Below are positions 39,680-47,869 of a stretch of DNA of 64,000 nucleotides, piece by piece (the first letter of the stretch is position 1; the number at the start of each line of letters is the position of its first letter). The stretch is from NCBI RefSeq assembly GCF_007678255.1, contig NZ_VEED01000021.1:26031-90030 (forward strand). The letters are read 5' to 3'. The stretch comes from Bacillus sp. X1(2014). GTDB taxonomy: Bacteria; Bacillota; Bacilli; Bacillales_B; DSM-18226. The notes below the pieces were generated by a model, which had not been told where the DNA came from, searched no databases, and was given only the letters and a program-made list of their open reading frames with translations. A program made the translations under genes and the position numbers.

Positions 39680-40555
39680 TCATTTAAACGAATCTATTTT
39701 GATTTGGTTAGATCGTTCAAGTCGAACGATCTCGAATGAATGACCTTCTCCTGCCCACTGAACCATTTTTTCTGCTAATTCGTTCGCATAGACCCGATCA
39801 CTTACTGTTGGATATCCTCCAATACATTGAGCTTCATCAATCACGACGGATCGAAAATCCAAATCTAATGCAGCCGAAATTTTTTCCTTAATATCAACTT
39901 CTTCAATTGTTTCATTAAATAATATAAGAGCATAGTTGCTTCCTTCTTGATATCTTTGTGTAAGCTTATCAGTTACCCGTTCTATTTCTGCATTTGAGAC
40001 CTCTTCAATTATTTCACATTGAAGAGCTGCCGCAGCAGTTTTTAGGAAAACTCCTGCCTTTTTTCCAGGAATATTAATCAGGAATGACCTTTTATTTGAG
40101 AATAGCAGGGAGCCCGCTGTATCTTTAACTTTTAGGATATTATTTACAGCTTCATTTACTGCACTATCAAATCCAAGATGATAGATATCCGGGTTCTGTT
40201 CACTAAATATGTTAATAGGAATGAATAAAATTTGGCATCCATCATCCTTTATAAGATTAGTAATGTCTATTTCTTCTTCCTCGTTATAAAAGATATAAAG
40301 GATATCAAAATTCTTTACCAAATTGTCATGCTGTTGTAACCAACTGGCATTGGAAAAGGAGCACAGCCTTTTTCCGCTCTCTGGCTCTTTAAAGAAAAGA
40401 TATTCTAACTGGTTGTTCACTGATATATTGGTTTGAATTCCCATAACATGATAATTGCCTGTCTTTTGCAGGCTATAGACCAATTGATCGATTACCGTAC
40501 TAACAACCTGTGGAATGGTCCCTACTTTCACTATTCCAACCTTTTCCTCATTCAT
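39680..40555 (-). CDS. Phosphofructokinase-fold protein lacking catalytic residues
   Basis: The 291 residues follow the order of bacterial ATP-dependent 6-phosphofructokinase: IYHLGFDSAVNEAVNNI corresponds to the GFDTALN helix, SFLINIPGK to the EVMGR strand, YALILFNETIEE to the IIVVAEG strand, and GGYPTVSDRVYANELAEK to the RGGSPSAFDRVLA segment. The ATP-binding GGDAPGMNA is replaced by VKVGTIPQVV and the catalytic TIDND by INIFSEQNPD, so kinase activity is not expected. A binding or regulatory role is inferred. It stands alone after a terminator, opposite a GGDEF gene with twin palindromes between. The family call rests on my own alignment by eye. Confidence 0.72.
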   Translation of the reverse strand: MNEEKVGIVKVGTIPQVVSTVIDQLVYSLQKTGNYHVMGIQTNISVNNQLEYLFFKEPESGKRLCSFSNASWLQQHDNLVKNFDILYIFYNEEEEIDITNLIKDDGCQILFIPINIFSEQNPDIYHLGFDSAVNEAVNNILKVKDTAGSLLFSNKRSFLINIPGKKAGVFLKTAAAALQCEIIEEVSNAEIERVTDKLTQRYQEGSNYALILFNETIEEVDIKEKISAALDLDFRSVVIDEAQCIGGYPTVSDRVYANELAEKMVQWAGEGHSFEIVRLERSNQIKIDSFK

Positions 40556-40744
40556 GCTGCTGTCAAGCCTCCTCTTCTGATGTAAAAAAGTAACACTATT
40601 TTCTAAATTTATAGGTAAAAGCCGACAATTAATTATTTTTGCCTAGTCTACTTATTTTTATGTGTAATTGTTCACACACAAAATATATAGCTATTATTTT
40701 TTTATTTCAAGACTTATTCGACTCTTATGACACTTGACACAATT

Positions 40745-40830
40745 TAATCAAACGTTTGATTAGTTTTTCCACTTTTCAAAGAAACTAATGAACCCATGGC
40801 TTCCCCAAAATTTAATCAATCGTTTGATTA
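40745..40830. promoter_or_regulatory. Twin 18-bp palindromes in the 410-base gap before the GGDEF gene
   Basis: TAATCAAACGTTTGATTA (40745-40762, perfect) and TAATCAATCGTTTGATTA (40813-40830, one mismatch) lie in two direct copies of a unit of about 36 bases, 68 bases apart. A TTGACA (40734-40739) adjoins the first. They look like operators of a TetR- or LacI-type dimer. The remainder of 40556-40965 is AT-rich and shows nothing else I can name. Confidence 0.65.
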
Positions 40831-40965
40831 GTTTTTCACTTTTTATTTAAAGTCATTGATAATTTGATTTATAAAATAAGAAATAATGTTAAAGCATTTG
40901 GTAATGTGGAAATATTATTAAATATAAACGAATGGCTAGGCATTCGGAAAGTGAGCTGAACTTTT

Positions 40966-42213
40966 ATGCTAAAAGCTAGACTATACGATATTTCACTATT
41001 TCTTACTGCCTCGGTCATAGCTATTAGTTCAGATCTTATTTTAATTAATCATACTGATTTCTTTAAAGCATTAGCTTTATTTTGGTTATTCTCTAGTCTG
41101 TATTATCACCTTCGAGTCTTATCTAAAAGTGGCAGCACGAGTTGGGAACATGGAATTAGTTACGATTCTTCCTTTGCACTGTTTGCTGGACCGTTAGGCT
41201 TATTCGTATTTGAATTCATTTATCGTTTTACAGTATATTTTTATAAAAAGTGGACCCAAACTGCTGATCCAAATGAATTTTTAGATACCTTATACAATAT
41301 TGGGTCATTCGTGATTACTAACTCAATAGCCTATTTTTTGTTTCTCCACTTACAGTCGAGCTTTAATGGCTTCCCTTTTGGCTTCTGGATTTTAATGTTG
41401 ATAATAGTTAGTTTTTCTTTGATTCTTTCAAGCATCTTCCTGGTCATTGCCTTATATATTCTTGGAGATTTTAAAACCATAAAAGAGGGTATCAAATTTG
41501 TTTTAAAAAGCAGAAGTTGGCTTGATTATGGCACAGTGGCCTTTACAAATGGGCTTTTATTTCTCTTTTTAAAAGAGGATAAATGGGAGATGTTGATCAG
41601 CCTTTTTATTCTGAACTACATTGTAAGCCGGTCCTACCATTCCAAATCACAAAGTATCCAACACAAACTGGAACGTGACAAGTTCGAGCAGATGGCCTAT
41701 ACAGACTTTTTAACTGGAGTCTTCAATCGAACCTTTATGGATAAAAAACTGGCCGAGTTAAATCGAACCGGGGAAAGAATTGGGATTGTCGTTGCTGACA
41801 TCGATAAATTTAAAAGTATTAATGATAATTACAATCACGCCGTTGGTGATAAAGTGATTCAGCACTTCGCCGGGACATTAAACAGCTATCTCAGCGAAAA
41901 CGATTATTTGTTCCGAAGCGGCGGTGAGGAATTTACTCTTTGTCTTAGAAAGAGAAATTTCGATGATACTTTGGAACTTGTACATAGGATGCTAAACGGG
42001 GTCAAAAACAATCATGTGGATATAGAATTTAATGGTGAGAATCTGTCTATTTCTTACACAGCATCATTTGGACTGTATTTCTATACAGCAAATGATCAAA
42101 TCTCCATGGAAAAGGCATACATACAAGCGGACCAACTCCTGCTACAATCCAAACAACTTGGACGAAACAGAGTATCCGTCGAAAATACTCTCTCATCAGT
42201 GGAATTGAAATAA
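40966..42213 (+). CDS. Membrane diguanylate cyclase (GGDEF domain)
   Basis: Predicted synthase of cyclic di-GMP. The N-terminal 230 residues form about six to seven membrane segments, a putative signal-sensing MASE-like module that I cannot name; a short coiled linker leads to a C-terminal GGDEF domain starting at YTDFLTGVFNRTFMDKKL with DIDKFKSINDNYNHAVGD and the active-site GGEEF at residues 319-323. The active site looks intact. The inhibitory I-site RxxD is degenerate (SEND), so product inhibition may be absent. The ribosome site is weak. Twin 18-bp palindromes lie about 140-220 bases upstream; an interspersed palindrome follows the stop. Confidence 0.88.
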   Translation: MLKARLYDISLFLTASVIAISSDLILINHTDFFKALALFWLFSSLYYHLRVLSKSGSTSWEHGISYDSSFALFAGPLGLFVFEFIYRFTVYFYKKWTQTADPNEFLDTLYNIGSFVITNSIAYFLFLHLQSSFNGFPFGFWILMLIIVSFSLILSSIFLVIALYILGDFKTIKEGIKFVLKSRSWLDYGTVAFTNGLLFLFLKEDKWEMLISLFILNYIVSRSYHSKSQSIQHKLERDKFEQMAYTDFLTGVFNRTFMDKKLAELNRTGERIGIVVADIDKFKSINDNYNHAVGDKVIQHFAGTLNSYLSENDYLFRSGGEEFTLCLRKRNFDDTLELVHRMLNGVKNNHVDIEFNGENLSISYTASFGLYFYTANDQISMEKAYIQADQLLLQSKQLGRNRVSVENTLSSVELK

Positions 42214-42238
42214 TGATGACATTAATGGTGTCGTTAGT

Positions 42239-42285
42239 GGTGTCAGGCACCACCAAAAGACAAATGTCCGCACAAGGCGGACATT
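42239..42285. repeat. Interspersed palindrome, copy 5 (left arm plus inner hairpin)
   Basis: Left arm GGTGTCAGGCACC (42239-42251) followed by a perfect inner stem AATGTCCGC / GCGGACATT (42263-42285). The right arm is missing. It lies between the convergent GGDEF and bioY genes and may act as terminator. Confidence 0.85.
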
Positions 42286-42304
42286 CAATTTGATCCAAAT
42301 TATC

Positions 42305-42901
42305 TTAGGAAACACGCTTTAAATGTTTAAATTGTCCTTTGGATAGGACTGATTTTTCGAGTCTGTGGGCCATGATTCCCGCTAAGACTGCTAAGATGAT
42401 GTCCTTTGGCAAAGGCACTACCATCCATAGCCAGGCCATTTTGTAAGTAAAACCTTCAGGTGCAGCAGCCCATATCTTGTAGGAAAAGTACATCCAATTT
42501 GTACCGAAGAAGTAGTTCACAGCCATTCCGATTAGGGACGCAACGATAAAGGCTGGCACGGTTTTCTTCTTTTCAACGACCTTTCCAATAATAAATGCTG
42601 TGAAAATAAACGATATTATAAAGCCGAAGGTAGGACTGAAAATGGTTGAAGGTCCTGCTCCAAATCTGGAGAAAACAGGAACGCCCACAAGTCCTACTAA
42701 CATATAAACAACCATGGCAATTGACCCCAAGCGGCTCCCCAAAATTGCCCCTGCTAAAATAGCAAAAAAAGTTTGCAGCGTAATTGGAACTCCGCCCACC
42801 ACCATAAATGGTACAAAAGAGGTGATGTTAGCCCCTATTGCCATAAGGGCCACAAACATTCCCACTAATGTTAAATCCAACGCTCTTAATTTACGATTCA
42901 T
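42305..42901 (-). CDS. bioY: Biotin transporter BioY
   Basis: Substrate-binding S component of an ECF-type biotin importer, 198 residues with six membrane segments. BioY features are visible: ALMAIGANITSFVPFMVVGGVPITLQTFFAILAG near the N-terminus, GSRLGSIAMVVYMLVGLVGVPVFS, and a GFIISFIFTAFIIGK segment. The ECF module is not in the window. A BirA-type operator at 42955-42985 overlaps the likely promoter, so expression should be repressed by biotinylated BirA when biotin is plentiful, which supports the assignment independently. Confidence 0.95.
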   Translation of the reverse strand: MNRKLRALDLTLVGMFVALMAIGANITSFVPFMVVGGVPITLQTFFAILAGAILGSRLGSIAMVVYMLVGLVGVPVFSRFGAGPSTIFSPTFGFIISFIFTAFIIGKVVEKKKTVPAFIVASLIGMAVNYFFGTNWMYFSYKIWAAAPEGFTYKMAWLWMVVPLPKDIILAVLAGIMAHRLEKSVLSKGQFKHLKRVS

Positions 42902-42954
42902 ACTTCCACCCCGATTAATAGTTATAATCTTAAAATAAAGGGTAGGCTACTCTA

Positions 42955-42985
42955 TTGTCAACTAAAATATAATTATAGTTAACAA
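42955..42985 (-). promoter_or_regulatory. BirA (biotin repressor) operator of bioY
   Basis: On the minus strand TTGTTAACTA-N11-TAGTTGACAA, the two-half inverted repeat known for BirA in Bacillaceae. The right half contains TTGACA (42956-42961), probably the -35 box; TATTTT lies 18 bases on. Confidence 0.88.
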
Positions 42986-42990
42986 CGAAA

Positions 42991-43071
42991 GGTGTCAGGC
43001 ACCAGGGAGGATCACTGTCCTCTCCACGCAGACAAAACCAAGGATTTTGTCCACGAACGGTGCCTGACACC
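42991..43071. repeat. Interspersed palindrome, copy 6 (expanded)
   Basis: Both arms perfect (42991-43003 and 43059-43071) but 55 bases apart instead of 24, with two inner hairpins (AGGATCACTGTCCT-like and GACAAAACC..GGATTTTGTCC). It lies between bioY and the GDYXXLXY gene. Confidence 0.88.
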
Positions 43072-43088
43072 ACTTTTAACATCCACTT

Positions 43089-43619
43089 TTACTTCTTGAA
43101 AATATCTGTCAGGATGGCATATCCGTTGTTTACTTTTAGTTTTGCTAGTATTTCTCCTTTTGCTGAGGCTTTTTCCCATTCTGTTCCTGTGTTGTCCTCA
43201 AGGTAGTAGTTATCCAAATCGTAGCTAATAAAAGCGATTTCTTGGCCCTGGTTGTCTTTATCGATATAGCTGATCGTCCCGTTGAGGAATTCCCCCTTAT
43301 CTGGTTTAGTAAGGGTGACTTTAATAGGTGTGTGGACACCATTCTTTTCCTCCATTAGAACGTAAACCTCAAACTCTCCACCACGGTCCTGTAATCTTGT
43401 CACCACTGATGGCTCTACCAATTTTATCGGTACCTCTTCCGCTTCATATTGCAGGGTTACATAATCGCCCCTAAATACATCAGATGGATCCAATGGTTTC
43501 GTTTGAAGGATCATTTCTTCCCCCGTTAACAAGGTATAAAGAGGCTTGACGCACATACCTAAAAGAATGAGCACTGGCACGCAACAAGCCAAAACTAACT
43601 GCTTTGCACGCTTATTCAT
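43089..43619 (-). CDS. GDYXXLXY domain protein
   Basis: Membrane-anchored protein of unknown function: one N-terminal membrane segment (LVLACCVPVLILLGM), then an extracytoplasmic domain with the family-naming motif GDYVTLQY at about residues 52-59. I take the ATG at 43619, which overlaps the end of the upstream DUF2157 gene by 8 bases (ATGAATAA) and gives 176 residues; a GTG two codons earlier is possible. The DUF2157 plus GDYXXLXY pair is a recurrent bacterial couple, so the products probably work together in the membrane. Confidence 0.88.
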   Translation of the reverse strand: MNKRAKQLVLACCVPVLILLGMCVKPLYTLLTGEEMILQTKPLDPSDVFRGDYVTLQYEAEEVPIKLVEPSVVTRLQDRGGEFEVYVLMEEKNGVHTPIKVTLTKPDKGEFLNGTISYIDKDNQGQEIAFISYDLDNYYLEDNTGTEWEKASAKGEILAKLKVNNGYAILTDIFKK

Positions 43620-44685
43620 GCACACTCACCCCTTTTTTCCTTTGTTTTTCAAAATAAAAGCCGAAACCTAGCAACAAGAATCCTCCAATGATAAAGACAA
43701 ACGATTTTGGTAAAAACTCAAAGGATAAATCAAGATAAAAACGAAAAATCATTACGCAAAGAATGATGATACTGAGCAGGCTTCCTCTATTGATTAAATA
43801 CAATACATAAATCAGGTAGAGGATGGAAAAAGGAATGTACATCCAATCGAACGGCCAACTGTCTTCAAAAGATAATAATAGTGCTGCCGCACCATGAACG
43901 AGGTAGCCCAATACAACGTAAACCTCTTTAATTTTCCTTTTCGAAAGAACCAGTGCGACACCGATAATCAAATAGATTAGACCGTACACATAAGCAAAAT
44001 CATCAAAAGTATTGCCATTGATAAAATAACTAATAATCGTTCCTATGAATGCCAGCGACAGCAAGCCAGTGACAAAACCAGTCAACTTCGAAAAACCTAT
44101 TTTTTCATTAAGAATATAAATTGCGGCAATCCAAAGCAGAGTCCAAAAAGGGATGTCTACACCTTGGAGGTAATGGCCATCAAGCATATACCTGAGGACA
44201 AAAAGGGAAGATGCTAGTAAAATCCATTTTTCCCGTAAAACCCAAGCCAAAGGCAAAATGCCAAGGGACCACCATAAAAAGGCATTTTGAGAATTGGTTC
44301 CGAGATGAAACATTTGCTCGACAAGAAAAATCCCCGCCCCAAATACAAGACAGCCTAGATAATAAAGACTCTTCGATGTCTTAGGAAAGTTCTTCTCCAT
44401 TTTATAGCCCGCGAGATTACAAGCAATAAACAAGGCAATGATTAAAAGGAATTTCACTGTTCTTCCAATTTCATCCCAATTGCTCGCGATAAAACTGAGT
44501 ACTCCCGCACCAATTAAAATCGAACCCACATACAAAAGTGTCTTTGTAAACGAAAGTTTCTGTACTTCGTAAAGTGCCTCTATCTCTTGGGCCTTTCCAG
44601 CTTGCAGAATCTCCGAATCTTCAAAGTACTTAAGTTCCCGCTTTAAAAAATTTAATTCATTCTGTTTTACGATACGTTTCGTCAA
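43612..44685 (-). CDS. DUF2157 multi-pass membrane protein
   Basis: Unknown function. An N-terminal cytoplasmic region of about 45 residues, rich in charged helix (NELNFLKRELKYFEDSEIL), leads to the DUF2157 core (GSILIGAGVLSFIASNWDEI) and about ten membrane segments over 357 residues. The start is TTG with GGGGTGGGATGA upstream; the ATG inside that site is out of frame. It overlaps the GDYXXLXY gene by 8 bases, showing coupled translation. Confidence 0.88.
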   Translation of the reverse strand: MTKRIVKQNELNFLKRELKYFEDSEILQAGKAQEIEALYEVQKLSFTKTLLYVGSILIGAGVLSFIASNWDEIGRTVKFLLIIALFIACNLAGYKMEKNFPKTSKSLYYLGCLVFGAGIFLVEQMFHLGTNSQNAFLWWSLGILPLAWVLREKWILLASSLFVLRYMLDGHYLQGVDIPFWTLLWIAAIYILNEKIGFSKLTGFVTGLLSLAFIGTIISYFINGNTFDDFAYVYGLIYLIIGVALVLSKRKIKEVYVVLGYLVHGAAALLLSFEDSWPFDWMYIPFSILYLIYVLYLINRGSLLSIIILCVMIFRFYLDLSFEFLPKSFVFIIGGFLLLGFGFYFEKQRKKGVSVHE

Positions 44686-45357
44686 TCATCCCACCCCTTT
44701 TCGCATCTATTTTTCTAATTGCTCCCCTTCAACCATCTCCAAACCAATTCTTTACAATTATGTTTATTCGACAAGTAGTATTTATATCCTTTTAAAAAAG
44801 AGTGTCTTACTTGCTCTATAGAAGCATTAGTGCCTGATTTTTGACACAAGAAAGTCCCTGTTTATCAGCGTCAATAAGGCATTGTGATCGTTCCTATCAC
44901 TGGTAACGTGCAGGCTGAGATAATTTATGGGATAGCTGTTTTTTATAAAGTCCAATATAGTTCCTTATATAGTTTATAGCTGATCCAGTAAGAAAAACGC
45001 GGTAAGAATGCCCCAAAAAAGAATCTCCATAAACATGTAATATATGACAGTATTTGACAGTATATTTAATGCTAATCAAGCTGGATTTTGTCATAACGGT
45101 TTTATGGGATATCTACCTTTCATGCAGATTTCTCCTAAATCGACAGTTTTCTCAATACATCTATAACTTTTTTAGTGGATAATTTTCCCTAAAAAATTAT
45201 TCTTCTAAAATAACATCCAATTCTTCGAAAATCGAAATTTTTGTAGGACGAATTATGGGTACCGCTCGGGAATTTCGACAAGGTATTCTCAAAATTATAT
45301 TTAATATTGGCTTGTATCATCAAAATTTAGTGATAAATCAGGAGGTGCAGTAATTTC
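44686..45357. other. 672-base AT-rich gap without a supported gene
   Basis: Between the divergent DUF2157 and M14 peptidase genes. It holds a tandem direct repeat TGACAGTATT/TGACAGTATA (45044-45063), a decayed fragment GTGCCTGA..TTTTTGACAC resembling the interspersed palindrome (about 44830-44850), and a 65-codon minus-strand open frame (44897-45094) that I do not accept as a gene. No riboswitch, small RNA or clear promoter was recognised. Confidence 0.5.
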
Positions 45358-47766
45358 GTGAAAAAGAGACAAAAATGGAAAAAAAATTTGATGGTCATGA
45401 CCGCAATGACCGGATTAGGCTTTTCGGTATTCAATCCAGATTTCAGTACATCCGCCAGCGCAGCTGGGCAGCCCGATCTACCGCTGCCAAAGGCGGAATC
45501 CTTCTCAATCGTGCAACTAGAAGTACCTAATCAGAATGCAAAGGATAAACTTTTAGAGTTAGGCATTGACCTTACACACCGGGCCAGTGAAAACAATGGA
45601 ATTTTTGAAGTGGACGCGGTTGTTACTCCAACTGAGATTGCTATGTTAAAAACATTTGGAATTAAGGTGAAAGACACACTGATCACAGAAAAGCAATGGA
45701 ATGCGAGAACGGTAGAGAGACAAACGGCTTTACAACAAGAGACAAATTTGACGGCTGCTGAGGATTCGCTTAAAATTCTTCGCGCCAATCACTACACAAA
45801 CCAATCTGAAACCTTTCTCTATATCGAAGCGAAATCAACTGCAGGTGCTTCAGCAAGCACCGCACTAACAGCCACTTGGACAGAAAACGGCGTTGAAAAG
45901 TCAGCCACACTTTCCAGAAAGGTGGATGCTGGCGAATACTTATATCATTATCTTGAGGTTCCCGTGAGCGCTATCCCAGCCTCTGTAAAGTTAGCAAGCA
46001 GCCTTGGTGGAACTGTTTCAAGCCCTGTTACGGATTGGCTCGGAGCGGACAAGCCTGGGAATCCACAAACACATTATGTTAAAGACTTTGTTGACCATTA
46101 TATGGATCCGACAGAATTATATGAACGGGCTGAAAAACTAGCAAAAGAGTTTCCTGATTTAGTAGATATCATTGAAATGCCTAATAAAACAAATGGATAT
46201 AGACGTCTTGCACAAGCTCAAATAGGCAGCACACAGCCATCGTCTGTTGTTGTTACATCAAAAGCTTGGGGCCATGAAGGCGGAAATGATATTTCAATAG
46301 AGTTCAAGAATCCAGAAAGTAATAATTCTTTATTAAAAATTAACGTAGAAGGGAAAAAAGTCTTAGTCGCTTTAGCAACTGACTCTTCTGGTCAGATTAC
46401 CAGTACGGCGAAACAAGTGGTAGATGCGATTAATGCTGATTCTTCTGCAAGTGCACTCATCACCGCCAATACATATCGCGGCAACACTGGGACAGGAACT
46501 GTTTTACCAGATACTGCGACATTAACGGACGGTTTAAAAGCACCAGCAAACATTTCCCGTGAGCCTTTCACCGTAAAAGCGATTCGAATCGGGAAACATC
46601 GTGATGGCTCCAAGCCAGGGGTATTGGGCTACGCTCAAGAACACGCACGTGAGTGGGTTACACCGCTAGTAACGATTGAAACAGCCGAGCAGTTACTCCG
46701 AAATTATGCACACGACGGTGAAACTAAACGCCTTGTAGATAACTTGGATATTTTCCTTGTACCGTCTGTAAACCCTGACGGAGCACATTACACTTTCTAT
46801 GATTACAACATGCAGCGGAAAAATATGACCAACTATTGTGCTCCTGCCCAATCTGATCCAGGATATCGTAATTCTTGGGGAGTTGATATTAACCGAAACC
46901 ATTCTGTAGGATCCGCGTTTGATGGATTTATAGGTGCATCCACAACAAATTGTACTAGTGGAACCTATGCGGGCCCTGCGGAAACCTCCGAACCAGAGGC
47001 TAAAAACTTGGTTTGGTTAGCCGATGAAAATCCTAACATCAAATTTGCCATGAATATTCACAGCTATGGCGGCTATTTTATGTGGTCACCTGGGGCCTAC
47101 GATGCGACTCGTACAACCCTTCCGCGACCATCTGCCGGTGAAGAGGCCTTCTACTGGGCAGCTTCAGATACTATTCTTAACGAAATTCAGGATTATCGTG
47201 GTACGGTCATTCTTCCGAGTCGCACGGGCCCGGTTCCTGATGTTCTTTATTCTGCAGCAGGAAATTCCGCTGACTACTTATGGTATGAAAAAGGGATTTA
47301 TGCTTGGGATTTCGAAGTAGGAGCAGATTTATGGGATAAGGAAACACAAACGTGGAAACCGGTTGGCTTCCAGCCACCTTTTGAAGAAGGTCACGAAGAA
47401 GCCATGGAATTTGCTAACGGTTTAATAGGTATGTTTAAAGTTGCCTACAATCAGTCGAAGGACCATCAGCGTCCGACTTCCCAAGCTGTACCTGGGAGCG
47501 GTAAATTCACTGGACCAGTAGATGTTACCTTTAAGACTAGTGAGCCTGCGACTATTTATTATACCCTTAACGGCAGCCGTCCTACCTTTGAATCTGCAAA
47601 AATTAATTTAAGCGGTATACGTGAAGATGCCGAAGCTTTAAAAATTGATAAAACGACAACATTGAAATGGTTCGCTGTAGACGCAGCAGGAAACATTGAG
47701 AAGAATTATAACCCAATAAGTAAAGAGAAGAATAACTATAATTCTGTAACACTTACAATTAAATAA
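45358..47766 (+). CDS. Secreted M14-family zinc carboxypeptidase with inserted and C-terminal domains
   Basis: Exported peptidase that would remove C-terminal residues from extracellular peptides. A signal peptide ends near residue 38 (ASAAG). A propeptide-like N-domain follows to about 240. The M14 domain has Zn ligands His429 and Glu432 in EHAREW, VNPDGAHYTF, DINRNHSVG, His568 in MNIHSYGG and catalytic Glu653 in WDFEVGAD. An unusual insert (about residues 300-395, GKKVLVALATDSSGQITST) interrupts the start of that domain. The C-terminus carries a chitobiase-like beta-sandwich (ATIYYTLNGSRPTF). The start is GTG with AGGAGG 12 bases upstream. A GC-rich hairpin follows the stop. Confidence 0.9.
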   Translation: MKKRQKWKKNLMVMTAMTGLGFSVFNPDFSTSASAAGQPDLPLPKAESFSIVQLEVPNQNAKDKLLELGIDLTHRASENNGIFEVDAVVTPTEIAMLKTFGIKVKDTLITEKQWNARTVERQTALQQETNLTAAEDSLKILRANHYTNQSETFLYIEAKSTAGASASTALTATWTENGVEKSATLSRKVDAGEYLYHYLEVPVSAIPASVKLASSLGGTVSSPVTDWLGADKPGNPQTHYVKDFVDHYMDPTELYERAEKLAKEFPDLVDIIEMPNKTNGYRRLAQAQIGSTQPSSVVVTSKAWGHEGGNDISIEFKNPESNNSLLKINVEGKKVLVALATDSSGQITSTAKQVVDAINADSSASALITANTYRGNTGTGTVLPDTATLTDGLKAPANISREPFTVKAIRIGKHRDGSKPGVLGYAQEHAREWVTPLVTIETAEQLLRNYAHDGETKRLVDNLDIFLVPSVNPDGAHYTFYDYNMQRKNMTNYCAPAQSDPGYRNSWGVDINRNHSVGSAFDGFIGASTTNCTSGTYAGPAETSEPEAKNLVWLADENPNIKFAMNIHSYGGYFMWSPGAYDATRTTLPRPSAGEEAFYWAASDTILNEIQDYRGTVILPSRTGPVPDVLYSAAGNSADYLWYEKGIYAWDFEVGADLWDKETQTWKPVGFQPPFEEGHEEAMEFANGLIGMFKVAYNQSKDHQRPTSQAVPGSGKFTGPVDVTFKTSEPATIYYTLNGSRPTFESAKINLSGIREDAEALKIDKTTTLKWFAVDAAGNIEKNYNPISKEKNNYNSVTLTIK

Positions 47767-47828
47767 CTTGAGAGGGGGCTGGCCTTACGGGTCAGCTCCT
47801 TTTATTTGTTTTAGGATTAGTACACAAA

Positions 47829-47858
47829 AGGCCTGATTCATTTCACTGAACCAGGCCT
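47829..47858 (-). terminator. Terminator between the two convergent M14 peptidase genes
   Basis: AGGCCTGATTCA / TGAACCAGGCCT, a 12-bp stem with one G-U pair, followed by TTTTGTG on the minus strand. It ends the minus-strand M14 gene. Confidence 0.85.
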
Positions 47859-47869
47859 GCACTTCATTT

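Noticed and set aside
44897..45094. 65-codon minus-strand open frame in the long gap before the first M14 gene
   Set aside because: No ribosome site, no recognisable motif, unusual composition and an AT-rich non-coding setting with tandem repeats; a decayed fragment is possible but not supported.
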